The notes: generated by a model not told the origin, from the letters alone. DNA of 64,000 bases from an uncultured Lachnospiraceae bacterium (GCA_910579505.1 CAJTTZ010000003.1:248001-312000); one strand, 5' to 3'. Shown: positions 44,649-53,970, counted from the stretch's first letter. Program-made: numbers and translations.

Positions 44649-44809
44649 GTTACATCCTCATGTTTTCTGTATTTTTGCGTGTTTCGGTTACTCATATCAT
44701 TATACATAAAAGGGATTTTTTTTCAATGGGGAATGTAGGTTTGCTTACTTTTTACGGCTGTCAAGCAAAAAATTCATAAGAATTTTGAAAAAGGAAGGGA
44801 GGGGTGGAG
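44649..44809. other. Gene-poor region upstream of the hydrophobic-peptide locus
   Basis: Apart from the ABC-F promoter, this stretch carries only a TTGCTT/AAGCAA dyad around 44741-44768. I see no gene. Confidence 0.5.
44699..44726 (-). promoter_or_regulatory. Promoter of the ABC-F gene
   Basis: Minus-strand TTGAAA (44726-44721) and TATAAT (44704-44699) with a 16-bp spacer, about 50 bp before the start codon. Confidence 0.65.
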
Positions 44810-44860
44810 ATGAAAGCAAAAGTTACAATATGCCGGCATGGCTTTTGTCCCACAGTGTAG
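44810..44860 (+). CDS. Possible 16-residue leader ORF upstream of the hydrophobic peptide
   Basis: ATG 44810 follows GGGAGGGGTGGAG and encodes 16 residues (MKAKVTICRHGFCPTV) before a TAG. It is about 60 nt before the hydrophobic peptide gene and may be a regulatory leader as in some type I toxins (tisB-like). Evidence is limited to the ribosome-binding site and position. Confidence 0.25.
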   Translation: MKAKVTICRHGFCPTV

Positions 44861-44923
44861 AATCCTGCAGAAATGTGTGGTTTTGTTGCTCACCAATACC
44901 CGCAACAGGGAGGAGGTGTCTGC

Positions 44924-45022
44924 ATGGAGTTCTTCATCTCTTTTTTAGTTGCCGTTCTGGGCGGCGTAACTTGCCACTACGTTGTCAAATGGTTAGACGG
45001 TGATGATGGAAGCAACAACTAG
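44924..45022 (+). CDS. 32-residue hydrophobic peptide, candidate type I toxin
   Basis: A perfect AGGAGGT (44911-44917) lies 7 nt before ATG 44924. The peptide has a 20-residue hydrophobic helix (MEFFISFLVAVLGGVTCHYV) followed by a charged, soluble end (KWLDGDDGSNN). This layout matches Fst/TxpA/Ldr-type membrane toxins. A hairpin TAGTGG/CCACTA (45025-45044) overlaps the region just after the stop. On the opposite strand a strong promoter and a shared terminator predict an antisense RNA. I do not assert a known family. Too short for usual gene finding. Confidence 0.6.
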   Translation: MEFFISFLVAVLGGVTCHYVVKWLDGDDGSNN

Positions 45023-45042
45023 CCTAGTGGGTGCTTGACCAC

Positions 45043-45137
45043 TATAAAAGACAAGAAGAATCCCTCGACTGTACGCAACTACGGTCGGGGGATTCGCTTC
45101 TTTTGTCCGCATGGACAACTCATCTCTTCTTTTGCCT
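45043..45137 (-). ncRNA. Predicted antisense RNA against the hydrophobic peptide mRNA
   Basis: A minus-strand promoter at 45172-45144 would start transcription near 45137, running toward the peptide gene and ending at the hairpin 45095-45058 with a U-rich tail (TTCTTGTCTTTT). It would overlap the 3' untranslated part of the peptide mRNA. Extents are predicted from promoter and terminator only. Confidence 0.45.
45058..45095. terminator. Bidirectional terminator shared by peptide mRNA and antisense RNA
   Basis: GAATCCCTCGAC (45058-45069) pairs with GTCGGGGGATTC (45084-45095), one G-U, loop of 14. Flanking AAGAA and TTCTT extend the pairing. U-rich runs flank it on both strands. Confidence 0.65.
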
Positions 45138-45143
45138 ATCGGC

Positions 45144-45172
45144 ATTATAGCATATGCGAATTGAGAATGCAA
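45144..45172 (-). promoter_or_regulatory. Antisense promoter downstream of the hydrophobic peptide gene
   Basis: Minus-strand TTGCAT (45172-45167) and TATAAT (45149-45144) are exactly 17 bp apart. Confidence 0.65.
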
Positions 45173-45351
45173 TATTCAGCAGTTGATTTTATATGCCTAC
45201 TCACTTTTTACCCACTTCTCAATACAATCCTATGCAATCAGATGAAACTTTTTGCCTTTCTGATTCGTATTACTTATATATAGAAGAAACGGCAATGGGC
45301 AGTGTCGCGTATACTGCCGGACGATGCGGGGGACAGAGGGGGGCGGATTCC

Positions 45352-46248
45352 ATGAGCGGATTTTTATTTACGCCGATGACGCGGTTTTACGCGGAGGCAT
45401 TACAGTATATGAAAAACGCGGGCGGCAAAACAGCGGGAAAGGCAGATGGCGGCGCGGTGGGCGGCATGGGAGAAACCGCGGGCGATGCCGGCGCGGCGGG
45501 CAGCTTCGCGGGGGCGGTGCAGGAGAAAATTGCGCAGAAGGAGCAGGGTGCATTCCCCGGCTTGGCGGGGCAGACGGCGGGCGGTGTCTCAGGTGCGGGG
45601 GACCGTAACGAGCGTGCCGTACAGGCCATGTCCATGGATCAGTACAAGATGTATATTTACCAGAGGATATCGGCGCTTCCCACAAGCGCGACCCAGAAGT
45701 GGGACGCGGTGTCCGTCAATATTTCGGAGGAGGGATTTGCGGCGATGAAGGCGGATCCCGCTTACGAGAAGTGGGTGCTCGATACGCTGCGGCAGGATTT
45801 CGCCTTTTACAATCCGTGGAGCGCCTATGCGGGCGGCAGTTACCGCGTGCACTATTTCGGCGCCACGAAGGAGGAGTACCGGGGCGAGAGTTTCCAGATG
45901 GGATTCCGTAACGGCGGAAAGCACACGGATTCCTCCAAGAAAAAGAAACAGAAAAGCTTCTGGGAAAAGAGAGCTGAGCGGCATAAAATGTATATGGACC
46001 TGGCGACAAAGGCGTGGTACAAACGGGAGAATGAGCGGGAGTACCAGCAGAAGATTGCTCTTGGACGAAAAGACGTGAGCAGCGCAATTCTCAGGCAGCA
46101 GGCGATAGAGCGCGCAACCGGGGAAAAAGTCGAGCTCGGCGTAAACCCCGATGTTCTTTCGGAAGCGGCCACAGAGCTTGCCCAGAATTATGTGTTCTTC
46201 AAGATACCGAGTGCACTGACCAACCCGAAGCCGAAAGTGGGGAAGTGA
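45352..46248 (+). CDS. DUF6033-like protein
   Basis: The 298-residue product starts with an Ala/Gly-rich stretch and then has a distinctive region: MDQYKMYIYQRISALPTSAT, NISEEGFAAMKADPAYEKWV, NPWSAYAGGSYRVHYFGATK. I associate this with the DUF6033 family of Lachnospiraceae; function unknown. ATG 45352 has GGGGGG about 9 nt upstream; ATG 45295 is an alternative that adds 19 unlikely residues. It is convergent with, and 11 bp from, the HK gene. Confidence 0.7.
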   Translation: MSGFLFTPMTRFYAEALQYMKNAGGKTAGKADGGAVGGMGETAGDAGAAGSFAGAVQEKIAQKEQGAFPGLAGQTAGGVSGAGDRNERAVQAMSMDQYKMYIYQRISALPTSATQKWDAVSVNISEEGFAAMKADPAYEKWVLDTLRQDFAFYNPWSAYAGGSYRVHYFGATKEEYRGESFQMGFRNGGKHTDSSKKKKQKSFWEKRAERHKMYMDLATKAWYKRENEREYQQKIALGRKDVSSAILRQQAIERATGEKVELGVNPDVLSEAATELAQNYVFFKIPSALTNPKPKVGK

Positions 46249-46259
46249 CACGCTTAGGA

Positions 46260-47567
46260 TTAGGGCAGAATGACCGTGAATACGCTGCCTCCGCCGGGGC
46301 GGTCGGCGACGCTGATCGTACCGTGGTGGAGTCTGACAATTTCAGAGGCGATAGAGAGACCAAGCCCGAAGTGCCCTTTTGCGCTTCGGGATTTTTCTGC
46401 CCTGTAAAAGCGGTCGAAAATCTTTTTCCTGTCCTCGGGCAAAATCCCTATGCCGGTATCGGATACCGTCAGGTAAAAGCGGTTCTTTTTGTGTGAGAGC
46501 GAAAGGCCGATGCGTCCGCCTTCCGGTGTGTAGCTGACGGCATTGTGAAGCAGGATGGAGAGCAGCTGGACGATGCGGTCTGCGTCCGCCGTACATAGCG
46601 GCAGGGATTCTTCCGGCAGGGTGACAGATAAGGACAATTTTTTTTCGGCGGCTAACGGTTCAAAGGCCTCGTAGGTGTTAATAAGCAGTGTGTCCAGTTC
46701 CACGGGCGCCGGGCGGCAGGTGAAGCGCTGGGTGTCGGAGGCGCTCAAGGCGAGCATGTCGTTGACTAGAGAGGTCAAGATATCGCCTTCCTGTCTGATC
46801 GTATCGAGAAAGCGCGACTGTTTTTCCGCCTCCGCGTCCCGGCAGCATTCGGCGGCGGAGAGTATCACGGCGAGGGGCGTGCGCAGCTCGTGGGAGGCGG
46901 CAGCCACAAATTCGGTCTGTTTCTTGCGGCTTTCAATCACGGGCTGCAGAAGTTTTCCAGTAAAGAAGAAGGAAAAAAGGGTCAAAAGCAGAAGGGCGGC
47001 AATATCAATCAGAAAGAAGCGGACTCTCTGTCTGGTGATCTGTTCCCGGAGAAAATCCAGGGGAGAGAGCACCAGAAGCTGCATGGAGGATGTGCCGCGG
47101 TTCAGTTCAATGATGCTGATATAGTATTCATGCTGCCTGCCGGTGGGGTTATAAGGAAATTCTGTGTGGACGCATGTATTGAAGGGGGTGCTGCCGTCAG
47201 TGTCAGACACATAGGAATCCGCATAATTATTGCGGTAGATTTCCAGACAGTTTTCCAGAAGGCCACGGATTTCAGAGGACTCGGAAAGATTGGTAAGACG
47301 GTTGTAAAGAAACGGGATACCGTTATCCAGGGCATAGAAAGTATAGCCGCCGCGGGCTTCCATTTTGGAGAGCCATTCCATGGAGATCACAGACTGCTGT
47401 TCTAAGCTGGTGGCAATGGTATTGATATCGTTCTGGAAGGAGCGGAACTGGTTTTCGTAAAGTTCCTTTTCTGAGAGGTACAGGTAGAGCAGGGACATCA
47501 CGATCAGAATGGCGGTGGTTATGCCGGCGCAGAGCGCCGTCAGATACAGATGTACTTTTCGAAACAT
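46260..47567 (-). CDS. Sensor histidine kinase (two-component)
   Basis: The 435-residue membrane kinase has an N-terminal transmembrane helix (residues ~8-30), an extracytoplasmic sensor region (~32-180), a second helix (~184-203), HisKA with phospho-acceptor His226 in AAASHELRTPLAVIL, and HATPase with DADRIVQLLSILLHNAVSYTPEGG, DTGIGI and FGLGLSIA. It pairs with the regulator 22 bp upstream on the same strand. The sensor region has no recognised ligand domain. Confidence 0.92.
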   Translation of the reverse strand: MFRKVHLYLTALCAGITTAILIVMSLLYLYLSEKELYENQFRSFQNDINTIATSLEQQSVISMEWLSKMEARGGYTFYALDNGIPFLYNRLTNLSESSEIRGLLENCLEIYRNNYADSYVSDTDGSTPFNTCVHTEFPYNPTGRQHEYYISIIELNRGTSSMQLLVLSPLDFLREQITRQRVRFFLIDIAALLLLTLFSFFFTGKLLQPVIESRKKQTEFVAAASHELRTPLAVILSAAECCRDAEAEKQSRFLDTIRQEGDILTSLVNDMLALSASDTQRFTCRPAPVELDTLLINTYEAFEPLAAEKKLSLSVTLPEESLPLCTADADRIVQLLSILLHNAVSYTPEGGRIGLSLSHKKNRFYLTVSDTGIGILPEDRKKIFDRFYRAEKSRSAKGHFGLGLSIASEIVRLHHGTISVADRPGGGSVFTVILP

Positions 47568-47589
47568 GTTTTCTCCCCAATCAGTAAAT

Positions 47590-48288
47590 CTACGAAGATT
47601 CCGTCAGGGCGTAGCCAACGCCGCGGACTGTCTTTAGGCACAGGCGGCTGCCAACGGTTTTCAGGCGTCTGCGCAGGAAATGGATATAGTTGTCCAGATT
47701 TCCCTCCTCCACATCGCTGTCGGGGCCCCAGACTTTTAAAAGCAGGTGGCTTCTGGAGAGGGTGGAGGCGCCGCTTTTTATAAAAGCTTCCAGGAGCGCG
47801 GCTTCCCGTTTCGACAGCGTACAGTGCCCGGCAGGCCCTGTGAGCCGGTTTTCGGCGGAAAGCCAGGTGATATCCGCATAGTCGAGCGTCTCCTCGGCCA
47901 TAATGCGGCGCGGCCTCCTGGCCACACAGCGGATTCTGGCTAAAAGTTCCTCCAGGGCAAAAGGCTTTACAAGATAATCGTCCGCACCAAGGTCCAGTCC
48001 CTCCACCTTGTCGGAGAGGGTGCCCAGAGCGGTAATCAGGATCACGGGCGTGGAGATGCCTTTTTCCCGCAGCGAGGCAAGCACATCCGTACCTTCCATA
48101 CAGGGCAGCATACGGTCCAGGAGAATGATGTCATAGATATTCTGTTCCCCGTAGAAGAGGGCATCCTCCCCGTCAAAGCAGGCGTCCACGGTAAATCCCG
48201 CCTGTGTCAGCCCGTATACAAGCGTTTCATTCAGTTTCTCATCGTCTTCCGCAAGCAGTATCCGCATATTGGGCTCTTTCTTTTTCAT
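47590..48288 (-). CDS. OmpR-family response regulator
   Basis: The 232-residue regulator has a receiver domain (DD at LLAEDDEKLNET, phospho-acceptor Asp58 in IILLDRMLPCMEG, VILITALGTLSDKVEGLDLGADDYLVKPF) and a winged-helix DNA-binding domain (LSKREAALLEAFIKSGASTLSR, VGSRLCLKTVRGVGYALTE). ATG 48288 or the internal ATG at 48267 could start it. Its promoter carries the same TTAGAG-N5 repeats found at two lipoprotein promoters, implying autoregulation and a small regulon. Confidence 0.93.
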   Translation of the reverse strand: MKKKEPNMRILLAEDDEKLNETLVYGLTQAGFTVDACFDGEDALFYGEQNIYDIILLDRMLPCMEGTDVLASLREKGISTPVILITALGTLSDKVEGLDLGADDYLVKPFALEELLARIRCVARRPRRIMAEETLDYADITWLSAENRLTGPAGHCTLSKREAALLEAFIKSGASTLSRSHLLLKVWGPDSDVEEGNLDNYIHFLRRRLKTVGSRLCLKTVRGVGYALTESS

Positions 48289-48311
48289 CTACTTTGTTTG
48301 GCACTGTTCAT

Positions 48312-48344
48312 ATTGTATCACATAATTCTTTAAAAAATCTCTAA
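48312..48344 (-). promoter_or_regulatory. Autoregulated promoter of the response regulator
   Basis: On the minus strand TTAGAG (48344-48339), five bases, TTAAAG (48333-48328), ten bases, then TACAAT (48317-48312). This is the same layout, with exactly the same spacings, as the promoters at 54078-54110 and 54463-54495. Confidence 0.6.
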
Positions 48345-48396
48345 GCTCTTTTCTTTTTTCAAAAGAAATTGTATAATCATTCTGGGAGGAGAGGCA

Positions 48397-50490
48397 GTGA
48401 AAGCATACACGGATAAGTCGAACTTTACAATTAGTTTTAATGAACACACGCTGCCCATTATAGAACAGATTTCTGGGGGAATGCCCGGTGGTTTTTTTAT
48501 TTACCATGCGGACGGTGATGAGGAACTGATCTATATAAATGACGCCATGTTGCGGATTTTCGGCTGTGAAACAAAGGAGGAGTTTCGCAGCCTGACCGGC
48601 TATACCTTTAGGGGGATTGTCCACCCGGAGGATATCGACAAGGTCGAGGCAAGCATTCGGTCCCAGATTGCGGACAGCAGGGAGGACCTGGATTATGTGG
48701 AGTACCGTATTATCCGTAAGGACGGTACGGTGCGCTGGGTGGAGGATTACGGACATGTGGTGCATACCGATACTTACGGGGATCTTTTCTATGTTTTCAT
48801 AGAGGACGCCACAGAGCGGATGCACAGGCGGATGGCAGAGATTGAGCGGGTGAATGAGGCGCTTTATACGGCGCATCTTCGGGAGGATTATTTTAAGAGG
48901 GCGCTTCTTTACAATGCGGTTTCCTTTGTGGAGATTAACTTGACAAGGGACGAGTTTATTTCGGCTTCCGTATTGAATGAGGAGGGACAGGTACAGAACC
49001 TGTTCACCTATATGGGCATCACTCCCTTTGAAAAGTATTCTGACTTCACACAGTTTTGGGCGGACTTTACGGAGGCCGGGGAACTGGAGGATTACAGGCG
49101 GTTTTTCAATATAGAAAGGTTGATCCGCTCCTATGAGAACGGGGAGCGGGAGCAGATTTATGACAGCTGGGTGACGGACATGTACGGCAGGAAACGGCTC
49201 AGCCATTATCTGTTTTTTCTGGAGAAAAACGAGCATACGGGCGATGTGATTGCGCTTTCTGTATCCCGGGACATTACGGAGCAGGTGGAGCGGCAGTCGC
49301 TCTTGAAGTCTGCGCTGCGGCAGGCGGAAATGGAACGTCTTGCAAGAAATACTTTTTTTGCAAATATGTCCCATGATATCAGGACACCTTTAAATGCAAT
49401 TATCGGTTATGCGGAGCTTTTGAAGGGTTGTGTCGGTGATCCCGGAAAAGTGGGTGAATGTATAGAGAAAATCCATCTTTCAGGGGAGGAACTGCTGGCT
49501 GTTTTCGATGAATTCCTGAAAGACAACCTGAATGAGCCGGCCAGGGCGGAGCTTACGGAGCGGGAGTATCATCTCGGCGAGCTGCTGCGGGAAGTGGAGA
49601 AAAGCGCCGAGAGGCCGATTAAGGCGAAGAATATCAGCTTTCATATAGACAAATCGCAGATTACCCACTTTACGGTGGAGGTCGATTATATAAGGCTGCG
49701 GGAAATTTTGAACCAGCTTTTGGACAATGCCATTAAATATACACAGGCAGAAGGAAAGGTGAGCCTGACTGTCAGGGAGAGCGCGAGTGATATCAGAGGC
49801 CGGGGGACATATTGTTTCCTCGTCGAAGACAACGGCTGTGGGATTCCAGAGGATCAGCTTGAGGAGATATTCCATTCTTCCAGGCAGGAAAAAAGTGCGG
49901 TCTATAACGGAATGCCGGGAGCCGGTCTGGCGGTGGTGAAAAGCTATGCGGAGACAATGGGCGGCGATATCAGTGTGGAGAGCAGGCCGGGTGAGGGAAG
50001 CGTCTTTACTTTGCGCCTTCCCATCAAGTACCCTGTGACGGCGTCCTTTATGGAGCATGAGAGCACGGCGGCCGTGAAGCAGGGCGCAGAGGAAGAAAAA
50101 CCAATCATCCTGCTGGTGGAAGACAACGGCATCAACCGGGAGATCGAGGAGGAACTGCTCAAGAATCTGGGTTACCGGGTGGAGACGGCGTGCGACGGTG
50201 TGAGCGCATATGAGGTTCTTAAAAGCGCTGAACCGGGGAAATACGCGCTGGTGCTGATGGATATACAGATGCCCGGCATGGACGGCTATGAGACGGCAAG
50301 GGCTATCCGAAGGCTGGAGCAGGAGGCGGTTTCCAGGATTCCGATTATAGCGCTCTCTTCTGACGCCATGGAGGAAGACCGCCGGAAATCCCTGAAAGCG
50401 GGGATGGACGAACATGTTTCGAAGCCGTTTGATATTGATGCGCTTCAGGAGCTGATTGACAGGATTCTGGAGGAGAAAGAGTATAAATAA
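48397..50490 (+). CDS. Hybrid sensor histidine kinase/response regulator with PAS domains
   Basis: The 697-residue protein lacks membrane helices. It has a PAS domain (GEL-like GGMPGGFFIYHADGDEELIYIND, residues ~20-130), a second PAS-like segment, HisKA with His326 in FFANMSHDIRTPLNAIIGYAELL, an HATPase domain (LRLREILNQLLDNAIKYTQAEG, DNGCGIPE), and a C-terminal receiver with Asp622 in LVLMDIQMPGMDG. No DNA-binding domain is present. GTG 48397 follows GGGAGGAGAGG. It is divergent from the response regulator and 45 bp ahead of a second hybrid kinase. Confidence 0.92.
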   Translation: MKAYTDKSNFTISFNEHTLPIIEQISGGMPGGFFIYHADGDEELIYINDAMLRIFGCETKEEFRSLTGYTFRGIVHPEDIDKVEASIRSQIADSREDLDYVEYRIIRKDGTVRWVEDYGHVVHTDTYGDLFYVFIEDATERMHRRMAEIERVNEALYTAHLREDYFKRALLYNAVSFVEINLTRDEFISASVLNEEGQVQNLFTYMGITPFEKYSDFTQFWADFTEAGELEDYRRFFNIERLIRSYENGEREQIYDSWVTDMYGRKRLSHYLFFLEKNEHTGDVIALSVSRDITEQVERQSLLKSALRQAEMERLARNTFFANMSHDIRTPLNAIIGYAELLKGCVGDPGKVGECIEKIHLSGEELLAVFDEFLKDNLNEPARAELTEREYHLGELLREVEKSAERPIKAKNISFHIDKSQITHFTVEVDYIRLREILNQLLDNAIKYTQAEGKVSLTVRESASDIRGRGTYCFLVEDNGCGIPEDQLEEIFHSSRQEKSAVYNGMPGAGLAVVKSYAETMGGDISVESRPGEGSVFTLRLPIKYPVTASFMEHESTAAVKQGAEEEKPIILLVEDNGINREIEEELLKNLGYRVETACDGVSAYEVLKSAEPGKYALVLMDIQMPGMDGYETARAIRRLEQEAVSRIPIIALSSDAMEEDRRKSLKAGMDEHVSKPFDIDALQELIDRILEEKEYK

Positions 50491-50534
50491 AAGGGCAGGG
50501 ACTGTCCGGTTTGTTTTGGAGGGAATAGTTATAT

Positions 50535-53500
50535 ATGAGAGGCAAGAAAGTATTACAGTTGTTTGTTTTTTCCATTCCGCTAATATTGATTGTGGGCCTT
50601 TTGTTTAATGCATATACGGTGCAGAATAAGGCAAGAATTGCGGAGCAGAATAAAAATTACGCGGAGGATTCGATGCGCCAGAAGGCCAAACAGGTAGTTG
50701 GCGAACTGGATAACGGGGTGCGCATTATCAATGCTTATGCCTATTTCTTTAACGATTCCCTGACGGATAATACGATTCCGGCACAGACTCTTGCGGAAAT
50801 GGAAAGAAATTCCGTGTTTGACACCATTCGGTTTACGGATGCGGAGGGGGTTACCCATTTATCCGACGGCAGGACCGTCAGCTCCGCGGACCGCGATTAC
50901 TATGCGCGCGGGATGCATGGTGACAGCGGTATTTCGGTTATATTTGACGAGCGTCTGACCGATGAGGAGACGAGGCTTGTCTTTTTCGCGCCGGTGCGGA
51001 TGAACGGGGAGATCGTCGGCATTATCAGGGGTTCCTATCTGGCGGAACAGTATATGAAGGAAATTCTTCAGACCACTTATTTTGGGGAGCCCTCGACCAC
51101 ATGGCTGTGTATGCCGGACGGCACGGTAATAGCCAGCTCCGATGACCAGGAATACGGTGCGGGGAATCTGGTCGATATCCTGCTAAGTTCAGGTATGATC
51201 GGTCAGGGCACGGCGGATTCGGCAAGGGCTGTTTTTGAAAACGGCGGAGAGGGCGCCTTTATCTGTGAGGAGAACAGCGAGGTGGACAATCTGTGCGTGA
51301 CCTATCTTCCCGGAAGGGATTATGTTATGGTGCAGCTTTTTCCGCCAAGCGTAACCAAGAATATGATAAGGGGGGCAAATGCCGCCGGCGTCAGGCTGGA
51401 GATCTCGCTGCTCGTTCTCTTTGTCGTCTATTTCGCGTTCACTCTTTTGCGGGCGGCGAAACAGAGGAAGAAACTGGAGACGGAAAACAGCCAGATCAAC
51501 TATGTGCTGCAGGGGTTAAACACGCTGTTCTCCTCAAGATACCTGACGGTAGACCTGGAGACCGGGGTCTATGCTTATATAGCGGACGTTAATCTGCAGG
51601 ACAGCCAGCTGGTGAGGGAGGGCGATTATGTCAATGTGCTTGAAAACCACAGCAAGGAGATTATCGGGGAGGAAGCGCAGGAGGATTTCCGGCAGACTCT
51701 GAAGGTGGATTCTATTATAGAGAATCTCGACGGGCAGAATACCTTTACTTATGAGTGTCATGTGATGCGTGACGGAAAAGAGGAGTGGGAGCAGCTCATT
51801 ACTGTCTGTCTGGAAAGGCATGAGGGAAAGGCGAGCAAGATCCTCTATGTCCGCCAGAATATCACGGAGATGAAGCAGCGGGAACTGAGGCGCAAGGAAG
51901 AGATGTCCGTGATGAACCGCAAGGAGCGGCAGTACAGGATTGCGATTACCTCAAACGCGTTCAGCACCTTTGAACTGAACCTGACACAGGATCTGATTGA
52001 TAAGGATGTGACATGTGCAAAGGATGGGGAGAGAATGTCTCTCCTTGAGAGGGTTGGGCTGCAGGCGCCCTGCAGTGCGACGGAATGCTTTGAAAAGTGG
52101 AAAAAGTTTGTTCTCCCGGAGTCCATGGAGGATTACACAAATATTGTGGACGTCAATTATCTTAAGGGCTGCTTTGAACAGGGAGAAGCGGAAGTGGACG
52201 TGGACTACTGGAGCAGGACGGAGGATAAGGAGGGCAGGATGTGCGTGCGCCAGTCCTTCATTATGACGAGGGACGATATGACGGATGACCTGATCGCCAT
52301 GGTGGTCTCCAAGGATGTCACGGATCAGGTAATCAAGCAGAAGGAGCAGACGGAGGCGCTGCAGGATGCCCTGATGCATGCAAGACAGGCAAATGAGGCG
52401 AAGACCACGTTCCTCTCCAACATGAGCCATGATATCCGTACGCCTATGAACGCCATCATCGGTTTCGCCACCATTGCGGCGAGCCGTATTGACAATAAGG
52501 ATCAGGTGAGGGAGTGCTTGCAGAAAGTCCTCTCCTCCAGCAACCATCTGCTCAGCCTGATCAACGATATTCTTGACATGAGCCGTATCGAGAGCGGCAA
52601 GATGCAGATACATGAGCAGGAGTGCAACATTTCCGAGCTGATGCACAATCTGGTCAATATCATCCAGCCGCAGGTGAAGGCGAAACAGCTTGAGCTTTTC
52701 ATTGATACGTTCGAGGTGGTGAACGAGGATGTGATTACCGACCCGCTGAAGCTGAACCAGATTTTCATAAACCTGATGAGCAATGCGGTGAAATATACGC
52801 CCGCCGGAGGCATGATCACTTTCCGAATCATGCAGCACACCACATTTAAACATGGGTATGGCGATTATGTATTCATCATCAAGGACAACGGAATCGGCAT
52901 GTCGGAAGAATTTGTGAAGCACGTGTTTGAGCCTTTTGAGAGAGAGACGACAACCACCAGAAGCGGTATTCAGGGAACAGGTCTCGGTATGGCCATCACC
53001 AAGAATATTGTGGAAATGATGAATGGTACGGTCACGGTTGAGAGTGAGGTGGGCAAGGGAAGCACCTTTACCGTAAATCTCACTTTGAAACTGCAAGATG
53101 TGGAAAAGAATGCGGAGCAGATCAAGGAACTGGAAGGCCTGCGGGCTCTTGTGGTGGATGATGATTTCAATGTGTGCGACAGTGTGAGCAAGATGTTGAA
53201 GACCATCGGTATGAGGGCGGAATGGACCACATCCGGCAGGGAGGCTGTGTATCGGGCTAAGGTTGCCCGGGACGAGGGGGATTCCTACCACACATACATT
53301 ATTGACTGGCAGATGCCGGAGACAAGCGGCATCGAGACGGCGAGAAAGATACGCAGCGCCGTCGGTGAGGAGTCGCCGATCATTATCCTGACGGCTTACG
53401 ACTGGACAGATATTGAGGAGGAGGCGAAAGCGGCCGGCGTCACGGCGTTCTGCGCAAAACCGCTGTTTATGTCAGACTTAAAGTCCGCGCTGCTTGCGGC

Positions 53501-53942
53501 CAACAGTATGGATATCAAGGATGAGGCAGCGGGAGCGGCATGGCAGAATATCGACTTTAGCGGAAAGAGGGTTCTCCTTGTGGAGGATATCGAGATGAAC
53601 CGTGAGATTGCGGAAGTCATCCTGACGGAGAGCGGTTTTGAAGTGGAGTCTGCGCCTGACGGAACGGACGCGGTGGATATGGTGAAGCGGTCGGAAGAAA
53701 ATTATTACGACGTGGTGCTGATGGATGTGCAGATGCCGATTATGAACGGCTATGAGGCAACCAGGACGATTCGTTCCCTGCCGAGGCAGGATGTCAGGAC
53801 GCTTCCGATCATTGCCATGACGGCGAATGCGCTGGAGGAGGATAAGGCGGCGGCCTTAAAGAGCGGTATGAACGACCATATTGCGAAGCCGCTTGACATT
53901 GAACTGTTTATCGAGGTTCTGAGCAAGCACTTAAGGAAATAA
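50535..53942 (+). CDS. Hybrid histidine kinase with Cache-like sensor and two receiver domains
   Basis: The 1135-residue protein has an N-terminal helix (VLQLFVFSIPLILIVGLLF), a large extracytoplasmic region resembling a dCache sensor (residues ~35-285), a second helix (~292-315), two PAS-like segments, HisKA with His632 in FLSNMSHDIRTPMNAIIGFA, HATPase (DPLKLNQIFINLMSNAVKYTPAGG, GTGLGMAIT) and two receivers with Asp924 (IIDWQMPE) and Asp1064 (VVLMDVQMPIMNG). No output domain is attached, so it must act through another protein. It lies before the lipoprotein block and its operon ends at a strong terminator. Confidence 0.93.
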   Translation: MRGKKVLQLFVFSIPLILIVGLLFNAYTVQNKARIAEQNKNYAEDSMRQKAKQVVGELDNGVRIINAYAYFFNDSLTDNTIPAQTLAEMERNSVFDTIRFTDAEGVTHLSDGRTVSSADRDYYARGMHGDSGISVIFDERLTDEETRLVFFAPVRMNGEIVGIIRGSYLAEQYMKEILQTTYFGEPSTTWLCMPDGTVIASSDDQEYGAGNLVDILLSSGMIGQGTADSARAVFENGGEGAFICEENSEVDNLCVTYLPGRDYVMVQLFPPSVTKNMIRGANAAGVRLEISLLVLFVVYFAFTLLRAAKQRKKLETENSQINYVLQGLNTLFSSRYLTVDLETGVYAYIADVNLQDSQLVREGDYVNVLENHSKEIIGEEAQEDFRQTLKVDSIIENLDGQNTFTYECHVMRDGKEEWEQLITVCLERHEGKASKILYVRQNITEMKQRELRRKEEMSVMNRKERQYRIAITSNAFSTFELNLTQDLIDKDVTCAKDGERMSLLERVGLQAPCSATECFEKWKKFVLPESMEDYTNIVDVNYLKGCFEQGEAEVDVDYWSRTEDKEGRMCVRQSFIMTRDDMTDDLIAMVVSKDVTDQVIKQKEQTEALQDALMHARQANEAKTTFLSNMSHDIRTPMNAIIGFATIAASRIDNKDQVRECLQKVLSSSNHLLSLINDILDMSRIESGKMQIHEQECNISELMHNLVNIIQPQVKAKQLELFIDTFEVVNEDVITDPLKLNQIFINLMSNAVKYTPAGGMITFRIMQHTTFKHGYGDYVFIIKDNGIGMSEEFVKHVFEPFERETTTTRSGIQGTGLGMAITKNIVEMMNGTVTVESEVGKGSTFTVNLTLKLQDVEKNAEQIKELEGLRALVVDDDFNVCDSVSKMLKTIGMRAEWTTSGREAVYRAKVARDEGDSYHTYIIDWQMPETSGIETARKIRSAVGEESPIIILTAYDWTDIEEEAKAAGVTAFCAKPLFMSDLKSALLAANSMDIKDEAAGAAWQNIDFSGKRVLLVEDIEMNREIAEVILTESGFEVESAPDGTDAVDMVKRSEENYYDVVLMDVQMPIMNGYEATRTIRSLPRQDVRTLPIIAMTANALEEDKAAALKSGMNDHIAKPLDIELFIEVLSKHLRK

Positions 53943-53970
53943 TCGAGTAGCAGAAAATAAAGAAATGACA

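Noticed and set aside
44785..45003. 72-residue plus-strand frame over the hydrophobic peptide locus
   Set aside because: Its composition is Cys/Arg/Ser-rich and it lacks a ribosome-binding site; the 32-residue frame has a perfect one.
48289..49374. Minus-strand open frame of 361 residues
   Set aside because: Overlaps the hybrid kinase with all expected motifs; no ribosome-binding site or protein family features.
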